Source: Elysia chlorotica (taxonomy: Eukaryota > Mollusca > Gastropoda > Plakobranchidae). Taken from it: a DNA stretch of 64,000 nucleotides. Made by a program: the position numbers and the translations under genes. The stretch's first letter is position 1, and the number at the start of each line of letters is the position of its first letter. Location of the stretch: assembly GCA_003991915.1 (NCBI GenBank), contig RQTK01000214.1, positions 83,375-147,374 of the forward strand, written 5' to 3'. Of the stretch, positions 13,070 to 25,310 are shown piece after piece. Under the pieces are notes generated by a model. It worked only from the letters and a program-made list of their open reading frames with translations, did not search any database and was not told the origin of the DNA.

Positions 13070-13449
13070 TTATCGATTATCGCCTGCTTTTTATATTGGT
13101 GGTTTTAATCGATTAATAATAAACAAAAGTTCTATTTGAAAATTGTTTCTGAAAATTACACACTTCTGTAGTGGTAAGGAAGAATCGTTTCGCAGTATCA
13201 ATTTAACAATTTAAAAAATGCTTTAAAATGCATGTACAAGAAGAGATTAAAAGAAAGTAAAGGTTGTTCAGTTACAAAATGAAATGAGGGATTTAGTGAC
13301 CGCTGAAGAAAAATACATTGTTACTATCTTAACGACGGAAATGCAATGACGTGCTGGGTAAATCCTTTTTACATCCTATAAAACATGTCCTTTACTATTA
13401 ATTTCGATCTGGAAATCTGGTACTTTAAACGAGGTGATAAGTTTACATT
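13070..13449. other. Unassigned sequence
   Basis: Nothing recognised. Confidence 0.6.
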
Positions 13450-13752
13450 ACTCTCTCTCTCGCTCTTTCTCTCTCTCTCACTCTCTCTCTCTGTCTAACT
13501 GTGTCTCTCTCTCTATTCCCTCTCTTGCTCTCTCCATCTCCTGACATTTTTTTCCTTTTCCGTGAGTAACAAGTTCTCTATCGGTTCTTCGACTATCTTC
13601 TCTGTGGCTCGGTTTTCTTCTTTTGTGTACCTGTACACTTTTCTTTAATATAATTTTATCTGATAATTGTTTGGAGTAAAAGGGGAATACCCTCTGTTTG
13701 ACTTTGTACCCCTTACCATTTCTCCCGCTCTCGCTATCTCACCCCCCCCCTC
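13450..13752. repeat. CT-rich tract leading into assembly gap
   Basis: CTCTCT at 13450-13540, unique sequence, then a C-run at the gap edge. Confidence 0.85.
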
Positions 13753-14459
13753 NNNNNNNNNNNNNNNNNNNNNNNNNNNNNNNNNNNNNNNNNNNNNNNN
13801 NNNNNNNNNNNNNNNNNNNNNNNNNNNNNNNNNNNNNNNNNNNNNNNNNNNNNNNNNNNNNNNNNNNNNNNNNNNNNNNNNNNNNNNNNNNNNNNNNNNN
13901 NNNNNNNNNNNNNNNNNNNNNNNNNNNNNNNNNNNNNNNNNNNNNNNNNNNNNNNNNNNNNNNNNNNNNNNNNNNNNNNNNNNNNNNNNNNNNNNNNNNN
14001 NNNNNNNNNNNNNNNNNNNNNNNNNNNNNNNNNNNNNNNNNNNNNNNNNNNNNNNNNNNNNNNNNNNNNNNNNNNNNNNNNNNNNNNNNNNNNNNNNNNN
14101 NNNNNNNNNNNNNNNNNNNNNNNNNNNNNNNNNNNNNNNNNNNNNNNNNNNNNNNNNNNNNNNNNNNNNNNNNNNNNNNNNNNNNNNNNNNNNNNNNNNN
14201 NNNNNNNNNNNNNNNNNNNNNNNNNNNNNNNNNNNNNNNNNNNNNNNNNNNNNNNNNNNNNNNNNNNNNNNNNNNNNNNNNNNNNNNNNNNNNNNNNNNN
14301 NNNNNNNNNNNNNNNNNNNNNNNNNNNNNNNNNNNNNNNNNNNNNNNNNNNNNNNNNNNNNNNNNNNNNNNNNNNNNNNNNNNNNNNNNNNNNNNNNNNN
14401 NNNNNNNNNNNNNNNNNNNNNNNNNNNNNNNNNNNNNNNNNNNNNNNNNNNNNNNNNNN
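13753..14459. other. Assembly gap (707 N)
   Basis: Unknown bases between a C/T-rich left flank and a GATA/GA right flank, so probably a collapsed repeat. Confidence 0.99.
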
Positions 14460-14461
14460 AG

Positions 14462-14495
<34 letters not shown>

Positions 14496-14498
14496 ATA

Positions 14499-14535
<37 letters not shown>
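14460..14535. repeat. (GATA)n/(GA)n microsatellite
   Basis: GATA units then GA units, starting at the gap edge. Confidence 0.96.
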
Positions 14536-14536
<1 letters not shown>

Positions 14537-14847
14537 AACGGTGGATTGCGTGATCGACGCTCGGTATATCCCACTGTAGACCTAATTAACACACAAGAAT
14601 AGCTCATGCAACGCCAGCATAAATTTAAATGTAATAATTACTAAAGATGAGTAAAAAGGGCGGGTTTTCTGTCATGAACACAGCAGAGCTTAATAGAGTT
14701 ACACAATTCAGCCACTGTGATTTGTTACATCAAAAGACACAAGGGTTTCGACTATCTCATGTTCTTCATAACAGATAGTTATAGATTCTGTGGTTCTTGC
14801 TCTTTTTCGGGGGAAAAGGGGAGAGGGGGGGGGGGATGGGGACTATG
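14536..14847. other. Unassigned sequence
   Basis: Contains a G-run at 14825-14835; nothing else recognised. Confidence 0.6.
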
Positions 14848-15010
14848 ACAAACTGATGCAACTGGAAGAGCGTTGGTTTTATATTGGGGGGTCCCCGGTT
14901 CGAAACCATGATCGGCAATAAATTACTTGCCGGATTGATTTCGTCCTCTGCTGGATATGTCGGTGTCAGTATGATGTGATAGGCTGTGACGGAATCACTT
15001 TTGCAACCTA
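14848..15010 (+). mobile_element. tRNA-derived SINE copy
   Basis: The head has GGAAGAGCGTTGGTT and CCCCGGTTCGAAACCATG (strong box-B match). The body has TCGGTGTCAGTATGATGTG. Truncated before the 3' tail. Confidence 0.83.
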
Positions 15011-15179
15011 AAATTAAGATAAATATTATTTAAAGAAAGGAAACAATAACAAACAAACAAGGAAGAAAATAATATTGATTAAAACCAACAACCGGACTGT
15101 CGAACTTGTGATTTGTGTTTTTCACTTTTTTTTGCTTTAATTGATGAGTCTAACTCTCATCGCAAGCCATATTTCCTAC

Positions 15180-15790
15180 CCTTGGCTGTACTGTTATTAG
15201 TCCAGTGGCCTCTGAGCTTGCGCTCTTTTGCCTTGACTGTACTGTAGTGTACATCTCGTTTTGTACCTTTACTCTACTGTGCGCCTCGTTTTGCACCATT
15301 ATTGTTATGTCATATCGTTTTGCACCCTTTACTGTACTGTACATTTCGTTTTGTACCATTTACAGTACTGTTCGTCTTGTTTTGTGGCCTTTACTGTACT
15401 GTTCGTCTCGTTTTGTACCATGCTCGTCTCGTTTTGTAACCTTTTCTGTATCGAGCGTTTCATTTTTTACCTTTTACTGTACGTCTCGTTTTGCACCATT
15501 ATTGTACTGTCATCTCGTTTTGCACCCTTTACTGTAGTGTGCGTCTTGTTTTGCACTCTTTACTGTAGTGTGCGTCTCGTTTTGCACCCTTTACTGTAGT
15601 GTTCGTCTCGTTTTGCACCCTTTACTGTAGTGTTCGTCTCGTTTTGCACCCTTTACTGTCGTCGCGATTTGTACGTTTTCTTTACGTCTATTTTGTACCA
15701 CTTCTGTATGCCGCATACGGTGGCCTTTTTTGTAAGTCGAATTTCGTAAATTTTTTCGTACGTCGCATTTTGTGCCCTTTTCTGTACGCC
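15180..15790. repeat. 31-bp tandem array, ~18 units
   Basis: Units of the type GTCTCGTTTTGCACCCTTTA plus CTGTAGTGTTC. The most homogeneous part is 15530-15660, with degenerate edges. The Cys/Phe-rich frames here (SFCTLYCSVRLVL) are translated repeat. Confidence 0.94.
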
Positions 15791-16374
15791 ATAGAGTCCC
15801 TATAAGACCTCAATTCTTAAATGAAAAAATGAACATTTAAGGAATATATTATATTTTCTACGGAAAACTTACATAAAGGTCCCCGCAAAAACCAAAACTT
15901 AAGCGTATTTTGACGCCCCCTCTCCTACGAACAATAAGGGTAGGCTTTTGAATATCGATTGCACTCTTCAATAAAAAGTCTATACCTCTGTCCATCTCTT
16001 GTCAATACTTATTGTATTCCCGATCTTTACAGCCGAGTTAATTTCAGTCCCTCTTTCCTGAGGAGACGACTCGGAGAGAGCTATAATCAGATTTTGTTTG
16101 CCCACTCCCTCTTTCGATTGGTTCGCCAGCCATCTCGGGTCATTGTCTTTCACTCCGGCGTGTTGTTCTCTGAACTTAAGCCGTAACAACTGAGGTGATC
16201 GACCATGCATTGATTGAGATCCGGCCGACTGTCGGGAGTTGACATCGGACCCAGACGCCTAGATCTAGTTTTTTGTGGGGAGATCCTTCTCCCGCACTCA
16301 TTAACAGTCATTGGAACAAAAAGCGATGTCACTGGTAGTTTGTTTGTTTGTTTGTTTGTTTATTACCGTCCCTC
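15791..16374. other. Unassigned sequence
   Basis: No supported feature. A (GTTT)n run lies at 16339-16360. Confidence 0.55.
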
Positions 16375-16625
16375 GTCAGGAGTTGGGCAGGCTATCTCCA
16401 TGATGTCTCCTAAGAGTAATGTCTAGTAATTTTGCGTGCTTTTCAAGCTCCGGGATCATCATCTGTGAACTTTTGACAATGAGTTCCAAGACAAAAGTCT
16501 GAAAATTGTACGTTCTTCTATACATCTAACATTATCAACTGGGCTGGCTATATCGTAAATGAGTCCTAAGACTACCGTCTAACAATTGTACGTGCTGCAA
16601 AACTTAGCAATGCAGGGAAAACACT
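16375..16625 (-). mobile_element. SINE body fragments, minus orientation
   Basis: Matches the reverse complement of the family body at CCTAAGACTACCGTCTAACA and ATTGTACGTGCTGCAAAAC. Two overlapping body pieces are present and part is duplicated again near 17030-17070. Confidence 0.65.
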
Positions 16626-17233
16626 ACTTCTGTTTCAGCCTGTGTTAGTATTACATGTATTTATTTTCTTTTGTGACCTCTTTTCTGTCTGTAATTGCCT
16701 GTTTTTCTACGTGTATGTCTGTATGCCTATCTGTCTATCTGCAGAAGCCTGTTTCTCTCTTCAGAAGAAGAAGAAAAAGATAAAGAAGAAGAAGAAAAAG
16801 ATAAAGAAGAAGAAGAAGAAGAAGGAGAAGGAAAAGACGAAGGAAAAGTATAAGGAGAATGAGAAGAAGAAGAAGAAGAAGAAGAAGAAGAAGAAGAAGA
16901 AGAAGAAGAAGAAGAAGAAGAAGAAGAAATCTGTGAACTTTTGACAATGAGTTCCAAGACTATAGTCTGAAAATTGTACGTTCTTCTATACATCTAACAT
17001 CAGCAACTGAGCTGGCTATATCGTAAATGAGTCCTAAGACTACCGTCTAACAATTGTACGTGCTGCAAAACTTAGCAATGCAGGGAAAACACTACTTCTG
17101 TTTCAGCCTGTGTTAGTATTACATGTATTTATTTTCTTTTGTGACCTCTTTTCTGTCTGTAATTGCCTGTTTTTCTACGTGTATGTCTGTATGCCTATCT
17201 GTCTATCTGCAGAAGCCTGTTTCTCTCTTCCTA
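16461..17233. repeat. ~305-bp direct duplication separated by a GAA tract
   Basis: 16461-16765 and 16929-17233 are almost identical (offset 468), from ATCTGTGAACTTTTGACAAT to GCAGAAGCCTGTTTCTCTCTTC. Between them lies the AAG/GAA tract 16766-16928. Confidence 0.95.
16766..16928. repeat. (GAA)n/(AAG)n microsatellite
   Basis: Interrupted AAG repeat, purest at 16865-16928. Confidence 0.96.
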
Positions 17234-17451
17234 TCTGTCTGTCTTTCTTTCTCTTTCTCTCTAACTTTATTTTAAATACTCTCATTTCTCCAAAGGGATT
17301 CTATAAAACAGGGACAACCATTAAGAAATAAAGTGATCGTATACTTAAAGAGTACATGTGCCTATTTTCCCCTGTAGCTACATCTGGTCTTTTTAATAAA
17401 TTTATTTTATAATGTCGTCACTAACCTTGTTATCAATTCCAGGGCTAGAGA

Positions 17452-17452
17452 A

Positions 17453-17530
<78 letters not shown>

Positions 17531-17551
17531 AGAAGAAGAAGAAGAAGAAGG
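17452..17551. repeat. (GA)n then (GAA)n microsatellite
   Basis: About 75 bp of GA followed by GAA triplets. Confidence 0.97.
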
Positions 17552-18022
17552 TAACAGAATAAGCAAGGGAGGAGGAAAATAAAAAAAAAACATGAAAAGA
17601 GAAAATAAAGAAAACGAGAAGATGGAAAAAAAGAAAAAGTAAACAAAGAACGAAGAGCAATGCAGAGATTTGTCAGATGTAAATGGAAAGAGCAGACAAA
17701 ATAGTGATATCTCGAGTAGGAGAGCAGGCGCAATAATTGCTTTTCCAAGGAAATGACAAGGGAGAAAAAAAACCCCACAACAAAGCAATGTTCATACGGG
17801 AAAAAAAATAGTCCCCCAAACTGCCAACAGCTTGCCCAAGAAGAAAATAAAGACAAAGGATCATTGATTTCAGTGGAGACAAGATTTCGGTGGCAAGGAG
17901 AAAAGATCAAGCCGAAGATCGATTCGTTCTAGCAATAAAAAAAGAAAATCTACAGCGAACATTCAATTCAGAAAAATACAAGGTGGGGAAGAGAAAGACA
18001 GAGGGGGCCGGAAGAAATAAGT

Positions 18023-18024
<2 letters not shown>
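17552..18024. other. Purine-rich unassigned sequence
   Basis: A-rich, no supported gene. Frames overlapping the repeat are artefacts. Confidence 0.6.
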
Positions 18025-18063
<39 letters not shown>

Positions 18064-18195
18064 GAGATATAGAGAGATATCAGACAGACATACATGCAAA
18101 AAAAGAGACCAAAACAGAGAAAAAGAATTAAATAGGAAAATAGGCAAATGAAAAGAAAAGAGAGAGATAGATAGAAAGCGAGAGATAGAGAGAGA

Positions 18196-18232
<37 letters not shown>
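18025..18232. repeat. (GA)n-rich tract
   Basis: Two GA blocks (18025-18062, 18178-18232) with purine-rich spacer. Confidence 0.94.
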
Positions 18233-18235
<3 letters not shown>

Positions 18236-19040
18236 GAGTGAAATACAAATATGGAGTGGTGCTGAGCAATTTCGAAACTCCGACAAAATAATTATACTTT
18301 TAATTTTTTTAAATAATTGATACAGCTATAATGAACACGGTCGTAAAATTCCGTTTCATATAGACAGGACACGCAATCACTTTCCCACTTTCCCAATGTA
18401 ATCAGTGTATGTCTCTGGAAAAGAAAAAAAAAGGCCATGTTCTACATCTCTCATTCATGAGGCTTGTCTAGCTAAATGTTTACACTAGGCTAGGAAAAAG
18501 ATTATGCTTCACACATAATAGACCAAGCTCTATGTAATATAGATCACTTTCGGCGACGATAAAATAAACGCTATTTAAAAAAAAATTCTTTTTTAATCTT
18601 CAGAGGAGATAGTGAAGAAAACTTGTGAGTCGACAAAGTTCTCACACTTTCCGCATTCTTGTTATGATTATATCTGTAACGTATGACCTAAAAGGGTTGG
18701 GAAACGAAACTCAATTTTGGATTTTTCATAATTATACTCGCGTAAGGAAATGAATTGTGCGCCTTTAACAATACGTGACAAAGCTATTCCATTAAAAATG
18801 GATAGAGAAAGCAAAAGAATAGAATGTGATTTATCAAAGAGTGGGAAATAATTATGTCTGAGCTTTTTCATTTAGAAGCGATATAACGACTATTGTAATT
18901 TGAATTTTTGTTTGATCATTTCGTTTAAATAATTGTAACTTGTTTAACATGGCCTTAACAGATACACAATTGAGTTACAGAATAAAATATCAAATTTGAA
19001 ATACTTTAACACAACAGAGTTGAAAGTTCAACACGCCCTA
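18233..19040. other. Unassigned AT-rich sequence
   Basis: Nothing recognised. Confidence 0.6.
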
Positions 19041-19225
19041 AGAAAAATAACAACAACAACAACAACAACAACAGCAATAATAATGATAATAATAATGATA
19101 AAAAATTATCATTATAATAGTAATAGTAAGAGTAAGAGTAATAGTAATAATATTTAACAAAATAAAAAATTAAAATAATAATTATAGTAATAGTAATAGT
19201 AATATCATAATATTAATAACAACAA

Positions 19226-19278
<53 letters not shown>

Positions 19279-19310
19279 GAAATATCCTATTTCAACTGGA
19301 CTAAGCGGAA
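19041..19310. repeat. (CAA)n and (TAA/TAG)n compound microsatellite with shared 35-bp flank
   Basis: CAA run, AATAAT/AGTAAT stretch, second CAA run 19222-19277, then CAGAAATATCCTATTTCAAC and TGGACTAAGCGGAAC, which recurs after the CAA run near 22268. Confidence 0.93.
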
Positions 19311-19739
19311 CTATATCATTTACTATAAGGATAACCTCCTGCTCTTTTTCGTTTTAACACACAGTATTAGTCTAACACTAACAAAAGAGACTTTTTACAT
19401 GCTCGGAAATAGAAAATGGAAACGAAGATGTTTTTGCCAGTTATGGAGAACATGCATTGTCCGCATTACACAGGGCTCTCTGCGGCTGACATCAGCGATG
19501 CCTGTGAGGAATGCATAATCATCTGGGAACGGGTCCAGTTAGCCCATACCATTACGTGAAAACACGAGTCCGTTGTAAGAGTGAAAAATAACATAAGAAA
19601 TAACAATTGTCCACACAGATACAAAGTCCATCTCGTGCTTTTCAGATCAGGCAAAAACAAAAAAGTAAAATAAAAGGCTACCTTGTTTGCTTCTGTCTTT
19701 GTTCTGTTATCGTCATCATCATAGAGTGAGATAGATAGA
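19311..19739. other. Unassigned sequence
   Basis: Includes a 64-codon minus-strand frame (19466-19660) with a hydrophobic stretch but no ATG start. Not called as a gene. Confidence 0.5.
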
Positions 19740-19824
19740 TGGATGGTTAGAGAGAGAGAGGGGGGGAGAAAAAGAATGAGAATGAGAGAGAGAGACAGAG
19801 AGACAGAGAAAGGAAGAGAGAGAG

Positions 19825-19878
<54 letters not shown>

Positions 19879-19905
19879 CACGAGAGATAGAGAGAGAAAG
19901 GGGGA
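19740..19905. repeat. (GA)n-rich tract
   Basis: GAGAGA with GACAGA and GAAAGA interruptions. Confidence 0.95.
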
Positions 19906-20740
19906 TAGAAAATTCAATAAATAAGGGGATTCAAGATTTCGTACACGAACACACGTTCTCACAAACTAAAAGCTAGATTTTTACTTGATGTATAACATTA
20001 GAATATTTTTTAGAGTAATCTTTATTATTGCCTAAAACGTGAAAAAACCCACACTTGGACATCAAATATTAAAACAAATGGATACGTTACAAAGTTGGTC
20101 ATACAACTTATTGAACTATGGTTTCAAACGATTGCCGAAACCACTGCACCGTTAAATTATGCGTCAGGTATGTTTAATTAGTTGACTATTAACGCTTTCT
20201 GAATGGTACAACCTGTTGCAAATGGTAATGAAGACATTGACACATTTAAAGCAATACTTGAAACGAACTCTCTCTAGCGGAGAAAATATGTCGCCATGTA
20301 CTTTCCAAATCGGGCAAGTTATGTTTCTGACGATGAATAATTTTGATCTAGCCAGGCTGGTTTTATCTGGTTTTTTTCCCCTCTACAAATCGATATAATA
20401 TTCATTTCATTCAAACAAGGAGTAGCCCACTCACTTGAATGAAGAAATAAAATCACACCAATGATCTTTGCAAATGAATCAGTCCCAAAGAGTATAGTTT
20501 TTGAAAGTCTGAGTATACATTGTTAATGTTTTGAAATGTTTTCCCTTTTTAGCTGCTCTGAGATTACGTCTATTTGGGGAAGAGCGCTATAGAAATAAAG
20601 TTCATTATCAATGCAAGCCATCTTTTGGGATTTTAAAAGGAAGATTTATATAGACCTGAGAGGTCCCAGTTATGTACGCTTAGATATAGACCCATTTACC
20701 AACGTCTTTAAGTCGAACGAACATTATTAAAATATTTATC
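19906..20740. other. Unassigned AT-rich sequence
   Basis: No supported feature. Confidence 0.6.
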
Positions 20741-21198
20741 TTCATAAAAACCCACTCAAATTTAAAGTATATCTAAATCAGGACGCTTTCGAGGAATACA
20801 ATCATTCTTTTTTTTTTTTTAAAGCCTAACCATTCGATGACGAAACAACACTCGAACTATCCTTCATTAATAACCGCTTTAACATCAAGATATAATATCA
20901 ATCTCTTAAGAACTATCTACATTTTTCCTCCAGGACCCTCAACAGCCATTCCAATTTTTAAAGGGGATTTCCCGATATCGTAAGACCGTTACAATTACCA
21001 ACAACACCGTCAAGTTTTCGATATTCTAAAATAACAAAACAACCTTGGCAAAATTATTAAACTGCTCATGAAATCTTAATCCCTTAGTTTTAACTAATTG
21101 ACAAGTGAAAAACAACATGCTCAATACCAGAACGAGTCACGAGTCACGACAGATCACAGAACTAGTGTCTAAATAAAAACAACCAAAACGACACACCG

Positions 21199-21227
21199 TA
21201 GTAGTAGTAGTAGTAGTACTAGTAGTA

Positions 21228-21292
<65 letters not shown>

Positions 21293-21293
21293 T
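21199..21293. repeat. (TAG)n microsatellite
   Basis: About 30 TAG triplets with one break. Confidence 0.96.
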
Positions 21294-22141
21294 GTTCTTA
21301 TTAGTAGTATTATTAAAAAATAAAACCAGATAGTGTTTAACCAACCGGCCGCCGCTGCGGAACAGTTTGATCTAACACCTCCTTTCCAATGCAGGTAAAT
21401 GAGAGCAGTGTGTGTTTTGAGCTGACGCGTTACATTGAGACAAGTGCCGCTTTCCTCGGGGCAAGGGCTGGGACAGCTACTTTTCTCAATGCACAGACGT
21501 GATCGATGGACAAGGTTTCTCGTGCCATTGTTTGTATCCTGGAGAGGAAGCTATGGCGCTCAATATTATTTTATTCTCTGTATGACTGATCAATCTTTGA
21601 GTAAAGAAGAATATAGCATCTTGGCGGATATCCTAACGCTTGACAAATAACGGTTTACGAGAGGCACATACTTATGATGTAACATGGCGAGACGAGACTC
21701 CCATTAAATTAATAACAACTGTCTACTCAAGTAATTGGAGCTGCATTCTCTTTAGAATCTAGCGATATTTTGTAATTATTATTGTAATAGCGGGGTTTTA
21801 CAGACGCTATTGAGCAACGTCTTAAAATAGTATTAACATTATTCAAATATTCATCTTTATGAAAAGAACTTTTAATTAAAGTGTGTCTAAATAAGGACGC
21901 TTTCGAGCAATTCAATCATTTTTTTTCTAAAAGGCTTAAGCATTCGATGACGAAAGGACACTCGAATTATCCCTCGTTATTAACCGTGTTAACATGAGGA
22001 TACCATAACAATCTTTTAACAATTGTCTAGGCTTGTCCTCCAGTTCCCTCAACAACCAGTCCACTCTTCTGGACAAAGAAATTTCCCAATATTGTAATAC
22101 CGTTAAAATTACCGACAACAATGTGAATTTTTCAATCATTT

Positions 22142-22180
22142 AAAAAAACAACAACAGCAGCAACAACAACACAACAACAA

Positions 22181-22269
<89 letters not shown>

Positions 22270-22303
22270 GAAATATCCTATTTCAACTGGACTAAGCGGA
22301 ACA
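22142..22303. repeat. (CAA)n microsatellite with shared 35-bp flank
   Basis: CAA run to 22269 followed by the same CAGAAATATCCTATTTCAAC flank as at 19276. A further CAA stretch lies at 22357-22388. Confidence 0.95.
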
Positions 22304-23075
22304 ACAAGATTATAATTACCGACAAAATTGTGAATTTCGATCTGATTCATCTAAAAAACAACAACAGCAACAACAGCAACAACAACAAGATTATTAGACC
22401 GCTCATGACATATTAATCATTTAACAGGAGAAAAACGACGTCCTCGGTCCTAGAACGAGTCACGAGTCACGATTCACGACAGATCACAGAACTAGTGTCT
22501 AAATAAAAAGAGGTAAAACGACACGCCCACATAGCTAGATAATGATTATCCATTTTTTGCCTACAATGCTAGTTCTATCACCCGCGTTCGAAACGATCGA
22601 ACTGGCGACCCTCCTTGAACGCCTGCAAACATGGGCTGGGTCGATGGAACCCCTGTGATATGGATCAAATCCTATCTCTCGCGCAAACAGGCAAAACATA
22701 AAAACAGAGGGCGCTTGTTCTAGCATTTCTAGCACACCGTCCCCCGCCGATCTATTTCCTTCTTATTTACATTGCAGATAGATCAAAGCAGTTTATGTGT
22801 TCTGAGCTGATGCGTTACTTTGAGACATTATGCTGCTTTCCTCGGGGCAAAGGCTGGGGCAGCTAGTACGCTCAAAGTACTGACGTACTCGATGCGCAAG
22901 GTTTCCTGTGCTATTGCTGGTATACCCTGGAGAAGAAGCTATGGCGTTCAATATTACCTGAGAGGATATTCTTTTTACAACTGATCAATCTATGTGTCAC
23001 GAGGGTGTTGGCATCTTGAGGGGTATCCTAACACTAGATGAACAACGCTTTATGAAAGGCACTTCTGCGAACGAG

Positions 23076-23705
23076 AATCCTAAAGTGAACTTGTTTCTAT
23101 TTTATGTATAGAAATTGTTAATGGTAATGTACAACATTATGTCGCAATGAAAATGCAGGTGTCTGTAAAAAGATATATTTTCGTTGTGTACGACCAACCC
23201 TTAGTAACATGGTAAAAGGAAAAAGGTAAGATAAAACATAGATGAACAACCAAGCAAAACGATACAAAACAGAAATTTTACAACAATACAGACAACCTAC
23301 AAAAACAGTGTTTAAACTATTGCAATAACGTCACTGGAAGTTTTTATCAACGACACGTATGCTTTTTTAATACGACATTTATAAACAATCCATCTCTACA
23401 AGACAAACAATTATAGAATGACATCAGCAAGATTAAAAAAAAAAGAAGAAAAAAAAACTAATCATGAAAGATGAGAAATCTGTACAAATTTCCTGTCAAG
23501 CCAAGAAGAAAGACCGCATTGAAACCACGACCGGTACCTTAATAGAGAATCGTGAAGATTCAAAAACAATTACAAGTCGTAAAAATTTCATAAGGAAGTT
23601 ACATGGAATTCCATCCCTACGTGGTGGACCATTCACGCAACTCTTAGGAGCTCAGGTCTGGAGATGTGTCTCGGAGTTCCCAGACGCTTCCAGCTCGTCC
23701 ACTTC
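23076..23705. other. Unassigned sequence
   Basis: A frame from 23464 has a proper ATG but no recognisable domain and runs into a SINE. Not called. Confidence 0.55.
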
Positions 23706-23972
23706 CGGGGGGCGCGGTGGCCCAGGGGTAGAACGTCGGCTTCGGACGCAAAAGGTCCCTAGTTCGAATCCTGGCTGTTGCGATCACCAATGGTTGGGTC
23801 GGTGTCAGTATAATGTGACCAGCTGAGACAGAAGTCATGGTATCCCCGACCTGTCTCGTGTGTGGCAGCACATAAAATTGTCAGACGTCCGACTTGGGAT
23901 CCGTCCACAATATAGCCTATATAGTGCTGCTGTTGGACGTTAAACCAACCCAACCAACCAACCAACCAACGT
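23706..23972 (+). mobile_element. Full-length tRNA-derived SINE
   Basis: Head GGGGCGCGGTGGCCCAGGGG with AGTTCGAATCCTGGCTG (box B). Body GGGTCGGTGTCAGTATAATG, ATGGTATCCCCGACCTGTCT, ACATAAAATTGTCAGACGTC and ACAATATAGCCTATATAGTG. The tail is (CCAA)n. Best reference copy with 36166-36447. Confidence 0.92.
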
Positions 23973-24722
23973 CCATTTCCTTTGTGTATTGCTTAACGAC
24001 CTGTGACACGATCCCGCCATAATAAACTTATAAAAATATTGTTTACACACACAGTCATAACTAATAAGAAGACGAGGTGTCCCTCTAGGAGCGCTACTAT
24101 ATCTAAGAACTAAGTCGAGTCAAGTCGACTTCATCACATGTTGAAACGACTCTCCTTGATATTCATCTTTATACATGGATTTATTTCCACAGATGTAACT
24201 CATTAAAAACTGTTTATTCATTCAAGTGCATATGTTTGAAATGACTTGTAATATAAAAACGTATTATGTCAAAACGCAAGCCAGAATCATTGTTGTTGTA
24301 AGATAAACAATGCCCTCATTGGTTTGCTGTTTCACAAATGTGTATAACTTTCATACGAAAAGGGGAAAATACATTTATTTTAACATCGTTCGTTGTCTAT
24401 GCTGTGGTTACATCGCGCTATGGAGAGTATTTTTTCATCATAAGCTGTGTTTGATTGGCCTATTACAGGGTACTTTATGAAGTAGTGGAAATATTTGATA
24501 AGTTGTCTCTCCACTCAGTTTTATGCCTCCTACTTTATTTATTCCGGTTGGTAGCTTGATGCCAAGTAAAATATTCCAAACATGTAAATTGATTTAACTT
24601 TGACTCAGATAATGATGTTACCGGTGGTCTATACGTTAATTACGCTCTGCGCCTTCTGCTACTTCTACTTAACATTCTACATTCGCATAGACAATTCCCT
24701 CTCGAATCTTCTACTCCTGGAC
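23973..24722. other. Unassigned AT-rich sequence
   Basis: Nothing recognised. Confidence 0.6.
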
Positions 24723-24851
<129 letters not shown>

Positions 24852-25084
24852 TTTTTTAAGCTGTTGATCTTTTTTACGGTCAATATAATATGACATTAAG
24901 CGTAAAATAAAATGGAACCAGGTGTCGATTTAAATTATCTAACGTTAGGGCGTGCCACCCTTTCCACATTTGATATGTTAAAAAATCGTTAGTTCAGTCT
25001 GCCCTCTCCAAAGAGCTACTAAACATTTTATAAGAGAAACTCTCTTCTAGTTTAACGTGTAGTTTCACAAAGAGAATCTTTTAC

Positions 25085-25310
25085 CGCGACGGGTCCTACG
25101 AATAACGTATTTATATGCCACACATTTACATCGTGGGAAGACCAGGGGTTTTGCCTCATCAGGACACAAAATATGCTGATACCCACCCAGCCGAAAAGTA
25201 ATATGAAACCCTACCAAAATTGTTTCTCGATAGTGGGCTCGAAATGGTCATTCCCGAATAGAAGGCCAACGCTCTACCACATAGACCAGTTCGCCCCCTA
25301 TTTCTACAGA
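25085..25310 (-). mobile_element. SINE copy, minus orientation
   Basis: Read on the minus strand the head is GGGGGCGAACTGGTCTATGT with GGTAGAGCGTTGGCC and TTTCGAGCCCACTATCGAG. The body is diverged. Confidence 0.75.

Larger units (their letters stand above)
20741..23075. repeat. ~1.1-1.4-kb tandem segmental duplication (two diverged copies)
   Basis: Copy 1 about 20741-21670, copy 2 about 21838-23070, in the same order. Matching blocks: GGACGCTTTCGAG (20782/21896), CATTCGATGACGAAA (20831/21942), AACGAGTCACGAGTCACGA (21131/22453), ACAGATCACAGAACTAGTGT (21150/22481), TTTCCTCGGGGCAA (21452/22836), GAAGCTATGGCG (21548/22937). Each copy contains its own microsatellite between blocks. Confidence 0.92.

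Noticed and set aside
13645..14607. Open frames of 255-320 residues across 13.6-14.6 kb
   Set aside because: Almost entirely unknown bases of an assembly gap translated as X.
19466..19660. Possible secreted or membrane peptide (hydrophobic stretch LYLCGQLLFLMLFF) on the minus strand
   Set aside because: The frame begins at TTG, has no ATG in a suitable place, no cleavage or peptide motifs and no splice support.
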